NCBI GenBank assembly: GCA_029298735.1
Contig: JANSLP010000085.1
Location: 48,854-112,853 of the forward strand
Reading direction: 5' to 3'
DNA: 64,000 nucleotides
Source: Ophiostoma sp. CBS 140.51
Lineage: Eukaryota; Ascomycota; Sordariomycetes; Ophiostomatales; Ophiostomataceae
Position 1 is the stretch's first letter. Each line of letters begins with the position of its first letter. The notes under the pieces are model-generated. The model saw only the letters and a program-made list of their open reading frames with translations, ran no database searches and had not been told where the DNA came from. Below, in pieces: positions 1-9,428 of the stretch. Position numbers and translations under genes: made by a program.

Positions 1-1086
1 CGCGTTGTTGACGATCCATTTGATTTTTAAGAAAGTAAACCAACACAACAGGTAATCATCGTCGACTCCTCACGCCTCACTCTCACTCCTGTTCTTCTCC
101 AAAGCCCGGGCTCAACGAGACCCAAAAGGATCTCTGGTTCCTCTCCTCATGCCCATGCCAGAATGGAACTAGACCCAGAACGCGACCCTGTTCGTGACAG
201 CGGGACATGACAGGGCCAAACCAAGCCCCAGTTTGGCCCCCAAACCCTCCCAGTAAACAGCGTCCCGGATACTGCATTGCCGCCGCACCCATCATGACAG
301 GGGACCGCAATTGAATATCCGGCACAGGCCCAGTGGAAGACACACACAACATCTTCGGTGTCCCAATCCCGCCCGCACGCCTTGGCCACAACCCAAGACA
401 GCAAGACACCCCCGGACTCTGTTTTACATTGCCCGCTCATTGATGACCCGACTGTTCCAGAGAACGTAGGAGAAATATGAGTAAAAGTAGGAGAAAATAG
501 GAGAAATAGGAGGAAGAACAAGCGAGAGTTTGGGGTATTCTCCTCCTGTCTCTTCCTCCTTCCATTTATGCTCCTCCAATCTGCAATGTCCGAAGAAATT
601 CGGAGTATCTCTATTTTTTTGTGGGAATAATGGAGATGCAAGTGGAAAAGGGACGACGCAGGAGAGAAGGGGAAATACAGAAACGAGAGAGCACAACCCG
701 ATGCTCCGGAACCCTAAGTCGTCGCTAGAGAGTCGAAAATAGAGCAGGGAAGCTGTTGAGGACATTGTGCTCCTTCATGCAAGAGGTCAACAGACGAACA
801 GGTGTCCGTTTTGGTTTTCAATAGTCGATGGAGTCAGAGTAAGGGGTTCGAATACGGAGTATTCCCGAGTCACGACACGACTTAAGACGACTCGAGAGGA
901 AAACAATAGCATATTTCCTATTTCCTGGAAAGACAAGAGGCTACTCATGCAAACTCATACAAGTCGTCCAAGACGTAAGACAGCGGCGATTGGCGAGTGT
1001 GGAGAAGAGCCACACAGGGCAGACCAAAGAGCAAGCCCTACTCAGTGCTTGAGAGCGGAGAACGGTCGTGATATCATGAAAACAGG

Positions 1087-1125
1087 GCCCGCCCCAGAGT
1101 CTGGGGTGATCCTCTCTGGGCGGGC
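1087..1125. repeat. GC-rich imperfect inverted repeat
   Basis: The left arm begins GCCCGCCCC at 1087 and the right arm ends GGGCGGGC at 1125. The arms pair over about 13 bases with one or two mismatches around a loop of roughly 12 bases. It could form a hairpin or be a paired GC-box. No T-run follows it, and nothing links it to a mobile element. Confidence 0.45.
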
Positions 1126-1130
1126 ATTCG

Positions 1131-1212
1131 TGAGTCACGATAGGCTTGGTCGCTCAGCTTTGTAAAGGATCATGAAGACACCGAACAAAGTCCAGATAAC
1201 AGTCGTGAGTCA
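1131..1212. promoter_or_regulatory. Two TGAGTCA (CPC1/GCN4 or AP-1 type) sites
   Basis: TGAGTCA occurs at 1131-1137 and again at 1206-1212, both times inside CGTGAGTCACG. The heptamer is the core bound by fungal bZIP regulators such as CPC1/GCN4. Both sites lie about 0.7-0.8 kb upstream of the next gene, so a regulatory role is inference from the motif only. Confidence 0.3.
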
Positions 1213-1913
1213 CGGTGTCCGAGATGGGATCTTGGGGCTGTTCTGAGGGCGGTTTGGTCAATGTGGTCCATGCTCTTGATGGAGAATCTCCATGCTGTGA
1301 TGGCCGGGTTACTGATTTGAGGTAGGCGGGCTAATGGGAGGAGGCTGAGAGCTTGGCGAGGCTGTGATCTAAGTAAGAAATTTATTCTCTTCTATTTTTT
1401 GAAAATGAAGCAATAAATATGACGAGTGAAGTCTGAATAGCATGACTTACACGCACCTTCCTTTACTGGTAAAAATGGATGTTGGTCTCGACACGTGACT
1501 AAGCCGCCCACTGGCTTAACAAGCTGCTAGGCGGGCTAGGCGGGGCACCTCTGAAGCTCCTCCCCTTCCGAGGTCCAACAGTCAAGTCCAGCAACAAGGA
1601 AACTGGATCGTTCTACATCCAACGTCCAAAGTTTACACTATCGATAAACGACTAAACGATTGCCTCGGTCGCAAACGACGACAGTTACACACGGTGTACG
1701 ACGTACAGCATACGAATACCTGTAATCGGCAGACACAACACAGCCAGCACAGACGCAGCACATCCCTGCACGACATACGACATCTCACCTTACATCCCGC
1801 ATTCTGCAGCACCCCGCAATCGTCATCGAGCTCGTCAACTCTCCAATCTCCTCGACACTCCTCCTCCTCCGATCCTCGTCGGTCCTCCTTCGTCGGACCT
1901 CCTTCTCTTCACA

Positions 1914-2717
1914 ATGCTCCTTATCGGCCTCACGGGATCCATTGCTACGGGCAAATCGACCGTCTCGTCGCTCCTCGGCGCGCCGCCGTACGGCCTCCCC
2001 GTGATTGACGCCGACAAGCTCGCGCGACAAGTGGTCGAACCGGGCACGCCCGCCTACAAGAAGATTGTGGCTCATTTCGGCAAGAAGACACACGATCTGC
2101 TACAAGATGGGCCCGGGTCAGGACTGAACCGTGCGGCGCTCGGTCGGGCCATTTTCGGCGACGACCCCGAGAAAAAGGCCGACCGGCTGGTGCTGAACAG
2201 CATTGTGCACCCCGCCGTGCGGAGAGCCATGTACCAGGCACTAGCGGCCGCCTACATCAAGGGCTACTGGGCGGTCGTCCTCGATGTTCCACTGTTGTTT
2301 GAGAGCAAGCTGGACGTGCTGTGCGGCACCGTGTTGGTGGTGGCGGTGCGGGACCCGGAGATCCAAATGGCACGTCTGCGGGCGCGGGATCCGCACTTGT
2401 CGGCCGAAGATGCAGGGAACCGAGTCAGATCCCAAGGCGACGTGAGAGACAAGGCGAGACGGGCCGAGGCACGCAACGCAAAAGACAAGGACACACTCGG
2501 CGTGGTGCTGTGGAACGACGGCGACAAGGCGGAGCTGGCCGCGCAAATCGAGACGGCCATGGCACAGATCAAGGCGGCAAGCCCGGCATGGTGGCACAAT
2601 GCGTTGCTGCTGTGTCCGCCGCTGGGTCTGGCGGTGGCGGCGTGGACGTACTGGCAGAACGGACGGATCAATGCGCGGTGGGCGGCCGAGGAGCAGCGGG
2701 CAAAGGCGAACCTGTGA
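1914..2717 (+). CDS. CAB5: Dephospho-CoA kinase (CoaE/Cab5 family)
   Basis: This enzyme carries out the last step of coenzyme A synthesis, ATP-dependent phosphorylation of the 3'-OH of dephospho-CoA. The single-exon product has 267 residues. The P-loop GLTGSIATGKST is near residues 5-16, followed by the family motif DADKLARQVVEPG and by VLDVPLLFESKLD, which matches the conserved lid/CoA-binding segment. The start is the first in-frame ATG and puts the P-loop at the extreme N-terminus, as in the family. After the kinase fold, a hydrophobic stretch (WHNALLLCPPLGLAVAAWTY) near residues 226-245 could be a C-terminal membrane anchor. That would fit the membrane-associated CoA-synthesis complex of yeast, but the localisation is inference. 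The kinase identity is secure. Confidence 0.95.
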   Translation: MLLIGLTGSIATGKSTVSSLLGAPPYGLPVIDADKLARQVVEPGTPAYKKIVAHFGKKTHDLLQDGPGSGLNRAALGRAIFGDDPEKKADRLVLNSIVHPAVRRAMYQALAAAYIKGYWAVVLDVPLLFESKLDVLCGTVLVVAVRDPEIQMARLRARDPHLSAEDAGNRVRSQGDVRDKARRAEARNAKDKDTLGVVLWNDGDKAELAAQIETAMAQIKAASPAWWHNALLLCPPLGLAVAAWTYWQNGRINARWAAEEQRAKANL

Positions 2718-4109
2718 GTGGGAGGGGACGACAGAGGGTTCGACATCAGTCGAAAGCGATGAATGAAGAGAAAAGAAAGACGACAAGACTCGACACGTGG
2801 CACAGTACAGACACACGACATACAGACTTGGGTGGATATTATTGCATTTTATGTTACGACTAACTATGATATTTGGCGGTTACTTTTTGCATTTGAGTTT
2901 GCTTTGATATCGATTTGCTTTATTTGCCGATTATTGTTTTGATAGTTAAAGAGCACACATCTTCTATATTCAATTTGTATGCAATACGCAGTACTCTATA
3001 CTTCGACTCTTCCTCCTTATATACATAAGCAGGTTGGGTAAGAGTTGAGTACAGCCCAGAGACGCGGTACTTTTGCAGAGTATCAGATGTGAACGTGGCA
3101 TTCGAGCTTGGTATGTTTCGTATGTTTCGTGTTTGACCAAAAGTACGCAAGACTACGTTCACGATACAATGACGTTTCGCTGGTTTGTAGGTTGAATTGG
3201 GGTGTCTACTACGGAGAATATGCTCACTCAAGTTGTAAGATGCCCAGCCATGGCATAATATGAAGACCGTCAGTTCGGCGCTGCGGCAGTCACGACCGAC
3301 GACTGACGGAAGACAATATTCGGCATGCAAGGGAAACCTGCTGGCTACGTCAGCTTGTCCGCTGTAAGTTTAGCCACGTTACCTGCAGATGGGTGGGCGT
3401 TTCGCTCCGCTATCGCTACAAACGCTATTGTGCTATTATTATTATGGGCCTGGCCTCACGAACACGATTAGGACAAACGGAAGGAGCCAGGAGCGTCCAA
3501 GGGTAACGTGTTACTCTCACAAAATGGGAGAGCATACAATGCATTCAACAACTTCATGGCTCTCCCAAGATATGATGCGGCAATTGCTGCCCACTACGAG
3601 TTACCCTCACCCTGCCCTTTTCACTGTTCTTGACGGCTGTCTGCCACCATAGGGACTGCATGTAACAGAAAGCCAAGCTGTAGGCAGTTTGCAAATTGCT
3701 CCGCAAATCGGACAAAATAGAAGATGCTCGGAGCATTTCAAGGAAGTCAACTGTTGTAGAATATTGACCTCGCTTCCATGCATAGTACTATCCATAGGGC
3801 TGCAGTTGGATCCGACGTGGTGGCTCGGGGAAGGCAAGCCGTTTTTTTGCGGGTGGTGTAGATCGGTCAAGGCGGCGACGATTGAGGCCGCGATTTCAAG
3901 GTGAAAGTGGGGTCAATTGAACTGTAGCAGACTTTTACCTCAGCCTTTTAGACTTTTTTTTCACGGCCAACTCATCAGCCTTGCGACCAACGACATGTGA
4001 ATTCAGATGAACACATGAACACATGAACACCAATTACGACTGAACGTTACAGACAGCAGTCAGACACACAAATAATAAGCAAAAGAAATCACACATACTT
4101 CCACACACC
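2718..4109. other. Intergenic tract between CAB5 and the EFM7-like gene
   Basis: The first part is the AT-rich 3' flank of the kinase gene. The middle (2900-3900) has no open frame with recognisable domains; it contains a direct repeat of GTATGTTTC near 3113-3130. The last 150 bases are AC-rich and form the leader of the downstream methyltransferase gene, including the ATG-containing repeat at 4007-4030. Confidence 0.5.
4007..4043 (+). promoter_or_regulatory. Three overlapping minimal upstream ORFs in an 8-bp tandem repeat
   Basis: The unit ATGAACAC is repeated three times at 4007-4030. Each copy starts a tiny reading frame. The first two read ATG AAC ACA TGA (4007-4018 and 4015-4026); the third reads six codons plus a stop (4023-4043). 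The 8-bp period puts them in different frames. They end 66 bases before the methyltransferase ATG, inside the likely leader, so they could reduce or regulate its translation. The reading frames are seen directly; the effect is inference. Confidence 0.5.
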
Positions 4110-5081
4110 ATGGCCAACGACCGGCCAGAAGATGTCCAGAACGTCCGCGACGACGTCTCTGACGCCGGCTCTGATGTTTCCAGCACTGTCAACAGCGAAT
4201 TCGGCCTCTTTGCCGACCCGCCAGACTACTACCCGCCGTCGCCGCCGCCCACGACGGAACAGCATGCCCTCGGTCGCAGCGGTGTCCAACTGACGCTGCA
4301 CCTGGTGGGGCACAGCGTGCTGGAGGCGCATCGGCTGTGGAACGGTAGCCGCGTGATGGCGGACTATTTCGAGGACGAGGAGGCCCAAGGGCGGGAGGTC
4401 ATCAAAGACAAGACCGTGCTTGAACTTGGGGCCGGCGCCGGATTACCGAGTATCGTCTGTGGATTGGTGCTGGGCGCGCGCAAAGTAGTGGTGACCGACT
4501 ACCCAGACCCGGACCTGGTAGCAACGATGCGCAAAAATATTGAAGAGGCCGAGGCCGGAGCGGCCAAGTCGAGTCAATCGGAAGGACTCACGCCTGGCAG
4601 AGTAGTGGCCGACGGCTACGTCTGGGGCGGCGACCCAAAACCGATGCTGGCCCATCTCTCAGAAAAAGGCGACGAAAAGTACGACGTCGTGCTGCTGGCC
4701 GACCTGCTCTTCCGCCATGCCGAGCACAGCAAGCTAGCCTACAGCGTAGCCCAGACACTCAAGAAAAACCTCGACAGCCGCAGCTACGTCTTCTTTACAA
4801 GCTACCGGCCATGGCTGCGGCACAAGGACCTGGCATTCTTTGAGGAGGCACGGGACGTTGGATTGGTGGTGGAGCATTTGATGGAGAAGCGGCTCGAGAA
4901 GCCGCCCTTGTTTTTTGAGAATGACCGGGGCGATGCGGGCGTGCGATCCACGGTCTCGGGCTACTCGCTGCGGTGGCCCGACGTGGCAAAGGGCGAAGAT
5001 CCGGCCACGTACTGGCCGCCGCCAGGAGGCATTCCCGTCGTGGAGGCGCCCGAGGGCGCAGATGAGGCGGCTGAAGCATAG
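4110..5081 (+). CDS. EFM7: EFM7/NNT1-type protein N-terminal and lysine methyltransferase
   Basis: The product has 323 residues and no intron. It is a class I SAM-dependent methyltransferase of the lysine-methyltransferase-like superfamily. Motif I is VLELGAGAGLPS, followed by the acidic post-I strand VVTDYPDPDLVATMRKNI, and the catalytic-loop strand DVVLLADLLFRHAEHSKL, which resembles the EFM7/NNT1 subgroup. In yeast this subgroup methylates the N-terminal glycine and adjacent lysine of elongation factor 1A; older annotation as nicotinamide N-methyltransferase came from similarity only. The acidic, proline-rich first 50 residues look disordered. The ATG lies in CACCATGG, a good start context. 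Its 3' end faces the RS-rich gene across about 150 bp. The substrate is inferred from the family. Confidence 0.88.
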   Translation: MANDRPEDVQNVRDDVSDAGSDVSSTVNSEFGLFADPPDYYPPSPPPTTEQHALGRSGVQLTLHLVGHSVLEAHRLWNGSRVMADYFEDEEAQGREVIKDKTVLELGAGAGLPSIVCGLVLGARKVVVTDYPDPDLVATMRKNIEEAEAGAAKSSQSEGLTPGRVVADGYVWGGDPKPMLAHLSEKGDEKYDVVLLADLLFRHAEHSKLAYSVAQTLKKNLDSRSYVFFTSYRPWLRHKDLAFFEEARDVGLVVEHLMEKRLEKPPLFFENDRGDAGVRSTVSGYSLRWPDVAKGEDPATYWPPPGGIPVVEAPEGADEAAEA

Positions 5082-5233
5082 AAGGAGGAAAAGTGTGGAG
5101 CATAAATTGTTTAATTATAGAGCATATACCATGATAACCAAAAGTACTTTTCTATCCTCGCTCCGCTCGCTTTCTCGTGCTTTCTCTGCCGTACGTTCCT
5201 GTCCTCGCTCAGACTCACTTCGTTCGTCTTCAC

Positions 5234-6328
5234 TCACGATCCAAACCTTTGCCGCGCCAACTCCCTCAACATGTCCATCGTCTCTTCTTCCCTTGCCCGA
5301 TACTGCATCCGCCGCTCCTCCAGCTCTTGGTCCCGGGCGCGCTGCTCCTCCTCCCGCCGCAGCTGCCAAAACGTCCGTTTTGCCGCCGCCAGCTCGGCCT
5401 CCTCCTTCTTATCTTGAATGGACCGTCGACTCGCACCGCCGTCGTCGCCCATAAGTTCGTCGTCATTGACTTCACCACCAGGCGACCGGTCCCGAAACCC
5501 ACGCATCTTTTCATTGAGCTCCTTCTTCTTTTCGAGTTTGCGCTCCCGCGTACCGGCGGCGGCGCGTGGCACGAGGTCTTCGAGACGTTCTCGCTGCTCG
5601 GCACGGTCGGCCTGTCTGGCCAACTTCAGTGCACTGCGCTCCGCTTCACGGTCTTCCTCCTCGAGGGCACGTCTCTCATCAAGGTCGGCGCGGCTCGGGA
5701 TGGCGGGGCCGGCGTGTCGTGTAGTGGACCGGCTGACAAGTTCGCCCTCTGCAGGAGGCAATGCCGGACCGTAGTCGCTGTCACTGCCACTATCGTCCTC
5801 ATCATCATCGTGCTCCTCTTCCACCGCGTCTGTCCTCTTCACGTCTGCCGTCCCTTTAATCGCCCGCAAAAACAGCTGCGGATCGTACCACTTGTCGTCC
5901 AGCTCGTGGGCATTCCACTTGTCTACAAACCGTCGCCACCGGCTTTGCACTTCGCGATCTTTTCGAGGGTCCGTCTTAGCCTTTTCTTCCAGGTCACTTA
6001 AGCGAATCTGCTTCTCCTGTGACAGGTACAGGGCAAAGACGGGCGTGAATTTGGAGTAGTCGGCGCGGGCGACCAATGGACGGGCCGCGTGGGGAAGCTG
6101 GACGGGGCTTCTCTGTCTGTCTCTGTCCCTCTCTTTGTGACGATGATGTCGCTTTCGGTCCTCCCTTCCCTCTCTGTGGCTCACTCGTCTGTCGTCATGG
6201 CTGGATTTGTGGTGTTTGTGAGGGCCTGGCGAGCGTGATCTTGAGCGTGACCGGCGATGTTCACGATTCCGGTGCCTGTCTCGTCGACTGGGACTTGTAC
6301 TTAAACGATGAGGCTTGTCTTCGTCCAT
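5234..6328 (-). CDS. RS-rich conserved fungal protein, probable RNA-processing role
   Basis: The product has 364 residues from the ATG at 6328 (MDEDKPHRLS...); a longer frame upstream adds 25 residues that look like leader sequence. The N-terminal 70 residues are rich in Arg-Ser, Arg-Asp and His, like RS domains of splicing-associated proteins. A conserved-looking block follows (YSKFTPVFALYLSQEKQIRL ... RWRRFVDKWNAHELDDKWYD), then an acidic linker and a long charged, probably coiled-coil, C-terminal region rich in EER/REEE. I recognise the FALYL...WYDP block as typical of a small uncharacterised fungal family but cannot name it. Nuclear RNA processing is inferred from composition. The gene is convergent with the EFM7-like gene. 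Confidence 0.72.
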   Translation of the reverse strand: MDEDKPHRLSTSPSRRDRHRNREHRRSRSRSRSPGPHKHHKSSHDDRRVSHREGREDRKRHHRHKERDRDRQRSPVQLPHAARPLVARADYSKFTPVFALYLSQEKQIRLSDLEEKAKTDPRKDREVQSRWRRFVDKWNAHELDDKWYDPQLFLRAIKGTADVKRTDAVEEEHDDDEDDSGSDSDYGPALPPAEGELVSRSTTRHAGPAIPSRADLDERRALEEEDREAERSALKLARQADRAEQRERLEDLVPRAAAGTRERKLEKKKELNEKMRGFRDRSPGGEVNDDELMGDDGGASRRSIQDKKEEAELAAAKRTFWQLRREEEQRARDQELEERRMQYRAREEETMDMLRELARQRFGS

Positions 6329-6930
6329 ATTGTGGGTGAGTTGGTGAGTTGATGGTATTGACACTGAGTGGTGTTGAGATGAGAGGTGAAGTTGGAAGAA
6401 CACCTGCGACTGGCCAGAACAGGAGCGTTGAATTGAGAATTAGTGGGGCAGAGCTGAGACTGGGCCAATGAAAAGGCAGGCGCATTGCCAACTCAACATC
6501 ACTCAAACAGACAACCTTCACCTTGAGAATAAATATCCAACAGAAAAAAAGTATTTTATAAAGTGCACACTTTTTCCAAGTTATTCCCAAAAACAATATA
6601 AATAATAATGTATTTCAATTTAGCACATAAAAATAAAGACAAAAATAAAAGAGGAGAGAAGTGAAGCCAAGAACAATGCGTGTACGAAAAGAAAACAGAA
6701 AACAACAAAAAAGGCAAACCGAACCAAAGAATAAAAGATGCAAACTGGCCAAGACCAAAAACAAAGAAAAACAAGAAAACCCCGAATGTCAAAACATGAC
6801 AACAAATATGCCACCCTGGGTATTTCAGATTATTCCCCAATCGCCCTGCCACCTGGACAAGGAGACGCAGTTGGAGCTCTTCCCTGCGTCTTCCGCCCAC
6901 ACAGGACATTCTCAACACACGATGCAACAC
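6329..6930. other. Short intergenic tract between the RS-rich gene and the copper-fist gene
   Basis: This contains the promoter of the RS-rich gene (near 6330-6500) and the AT-rich, purine-rich 3' flank of the copper-fist gene (6500-6930). I see no gene. Confidence 0.5.
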
Positions 6931-9363
6931 CTACAATGTATTGTTGTGGATCGTGCACCCAACACACTGGCAGTCGTCGCCGCACGGGCACATCAGCCCC
7001 TCGCCGTCGCACGCAATCACCGAGTAGCTGACAAACAGAAAGTCGCCCGCGGGCAACGACACCTGCTGGTCCTCGCTGACACCCGACGTGTCTGACGCGC
7101 CTGCGGGTGTGAACACTTGCTGCGGGGACGACGTCGAGTCCACGTTACTCGTCTGGGCAGGGAGCGTTGTCGTGACGGTTCTAGCACCACTCGACGCCGA
7201 CGCATTGCTCGACGAGTCGTCCATCAGGCTCCACACGGACCGCACGGTGTCGCGTGTCGCATTGTTGAACGGGTGCGCCACACAGCCGACACAGTCGCAG
7301 CCGTCGCCGCACGAGCACATGTGCAAGTCGTCATCGCTCGGTACCATGTCGTTACCTTGAACGGCAAAGTGAGGTGGCGGCTGCTGGTGCTGCAGCGCCG
7401 CAGGATCATAGCTCTGCGACTGTTGTTGTTGCTGGTGTTGTTGATGCGGTTGCTGTTGCTGCTGGTGACCTCCCTGAAGGTACAAACCAGCATCGGGACC
7501 GGCAGTGATCAGGCTCGACCGCCACTGCGACGGCTGCAGAGGTGCCGTCACGGTGCCGTACTCGGGCGGGTAGCGGTACCAGGTGGGCGCGCCGTGAGCT
7601 TGTTGCTGCTGTTGTGCGTAACCAGCGTACTGACCAAGCTGGGGCTGCTGTTGCAAGGTGCCGTACTGGTCGACGTGGCCATGACCATTAGCCATGGGCT
7701 TGACGTCACCTCCTGCTGTAGCGGCAAGAGGAACCGACGATAGTGACACAGGCCCTGGCCCGCCACCAATGCTGCTCTCGGACTTGAGCATTGTGTGCTG
7801 CTGTTGTTGTTGCGACGAGGCGGACGATGCCGTCACTGGTGACCCTGAACAACAGCTCTTGCCGTTCGAGTTTGAGGTGGCTGTCGTACCGCTGCCACTG
7901 CCACCACCATTGCTCGCCAACGAGTTTGTACTCGACGTGGGCGTGTGCCGCGCTGATTCGGTCGCCAAGTGCTGCGGTTGTGTCGCCGGTGCACAGCATG
8001 ACCCCTTTGTCGTGGCAACGGCAGGCGACGGTGCTGGTGCTGATACTTGTGGTGGTGCCGCGTGCGATGTTTGGAACTGCAGGCCGTGAAACCCATTCAT
8101 CTGGTTTGGTCGTGCATTCAAGTTCAGACCGAATCCGTCGAGACCCTCGCCCAATGGTGCCGACATATCCATACCGTTATTGAAAAATTCGTTGAAGTCG
8201 TTGTGGCCGCCGTTGGTAGCATACATGGCGTGTTCGCTTGCGGGGTCGTGCTGTATCGGGTAGCCGTGCTGTGCGTAGGCACCGGGTGCGCCGGGTTGTT
8301 GGAACATGGCCGACTGCTCGCCCTGATTGCTGAAATAAGCCAAGGACTCGTTCGGGAGCATGTATTGTTGACCGTTCGGGTGGCCGGGGCCCGCTAGGGA
8401 GGACAGGTCGTCGATGCTCGATTGCGGGTGCTCATTTGTGGGCCAACCACTCGTACCGGGTGGCGGCGCGCGAATGTTGACCTGGCTCATGTCGGTGCGG
8501 CCGAGTACGCTCGGGTCGATGCGGCTTCGTGCCAGGGACTTGGGCGAGGTTGGTGCCTTGAAGAAAGCGCGCCTCGATGGCGACCGTGGCGTTTTTGACG
8601 AGTTGGCGGCGCTGCCGTTGCCGCTGGCGCCGTTAACGCCGGCGGCACTGGACGACTTGCTGCCGCAACCGCATTTCTTTGCACGCGGGAGGGCGGCCGT
8701 GACGGTCGCGCAGGCACATCCGTTGTTGGGCGGGTGCGGGCAGATGCTGAGTGGCCGGCCAGGTTTCCGGACCGGAAGCATAACGCGCTCGCTTGCGTGG
8801 TTGCATTTTGTTGAACGATGGCCGCGAATGCAAGGCTCGCTGGAGAGAGGACAGTGGTGTTAGTGAAATGCAAAACGTTGCGAGGGAAAAAAAAGCAAAC
8901 AAATGCACTCGTGAGGATATGCGCTCGTTTCGTAAAAATCTCTCTCGTTTCGCTCGCCCACGCGGTAGATGTCATCTCTCTCATCCGGACCATCCGCTCC
9001 TGTCTGGTTGTGCCACCGATCTTACGATGTGATTGTGAGATGGGAGCAGATATAAGAAGCCGACCTCCGGCCACCATAGTTCAAACAAAAAAAACAAGAG
9101 AACTGGTAAGGATAATGCCAAGGTGAAAAGCGGAGAGACAAAGAAAGAATCTCTACACCGAGAGAGAGCGGCAGGTACGAGCGGGAAGTAGAGCGCGATG
9201 ACACTAGAAAGTGCAGATGTCACGAAAAAAACGAGCGCAAACCGAGCCCACAAAATGCAGGCGAACAAAAAAACGAAAAGAAAACAGGTAAGACGATGAC
9301 GAAAGAATTGACAAGAACAAAAGAAACTTACCAGGCCATCTTGACGCCGTTTATCATCGGCAT
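6931..9363 (-). CDS. Copper-fist transcription factor (MAC1/CUF1/GRISEA-like)
   Basis: Two exons, 9363-9332 and 8839-6931, are joined across a 492-nt GTAAGT..CAG intron and give 646 residues. The 32-nt first exon encodes MPMINGVKMA and splits the next Cys codon; exon 2 continues CEPCIRGHRSTKCNHASERV and then the basic KPGRP patch. Together these make a complete copper fist with C-x2-C-x8-C-x-H zinc ligands (Cys11, Cys14, Cys23, His25). Near the C-terminus are two copies of C-x-C-x3-C-x-C-x2-C-x2-H, at 519-533 and 628-642. These match the copper-sensing Cys-rich repeats of copper-deficiency activators such as MAC1 and GRISEA. The middle is Q/S/N-rich with short CC pairs. By family it should bind target promoters when copper is low and be inhibited by Cu(I) binding to the repeats. 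Starting at the internal Met of exon 2 would lose the DNA-binding domain. Confidence 0.9.
8840..9331 (-). other. Intron inside the copper-fist coding region
   Basis: On the minus strand the donor is TG|GTAAGT (exon ends at 9332) and the acceptor CTCCAG|CGAG (exon 2 starts at 8839). Joining gives TGC, the second residue of the ACEPC motif, in phase 2. At 492 nt it is much longer than the other introns in this window. Confidence 0.88.
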
Positions 9364-9392
9364 ATTTGCGGTTTTGTGTTGTGCTGACTTTT

Positions 9393-9428
9393 GTTTTCTG
9401 TAATGGGGTGGTTTTCTGTAATGGGGTG
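9393..9428 (-). repeat. 18-bp perfect tandem duplication just upstream of the copper-fist start
   Basis: GTTTTCTGTAATGGGGTG occurs twice in direct succession (9393-9410 and 9411-9428), 30 bases upstream of the start codon. On the coding strand each copy reads CACCCCATTACAGAAAAC, so each contains a candidate splice acceptor ATTACAG. The duplication is plain; use of either acceptor is inference. Confidence 0.7.

Larger units (their letters stand above)
1..1913. other. Intergenic tract upstream of the dephospho-CoA kinase gene
   Basis: I see no supportable gene here. The open frames present are short, lack family signatures and have no splice partners. Notable content is a GC-rich inverted repeat at 1087-1125 and two TGAGTCA heptamers at 1131-1137 and 1206-1212. 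The last 200 bases before 1914 are pyrimidine-rich with many CA and TC runs, typical of a fungal promoter and 5' leader. Confidence 0.6.

Noticed and set aside
842..862. GGTTCGAAT word as a tRNA B box (also near 9511)
   Set aside because: No A box, cloverleaf stems or T-run terminator fits around either site.
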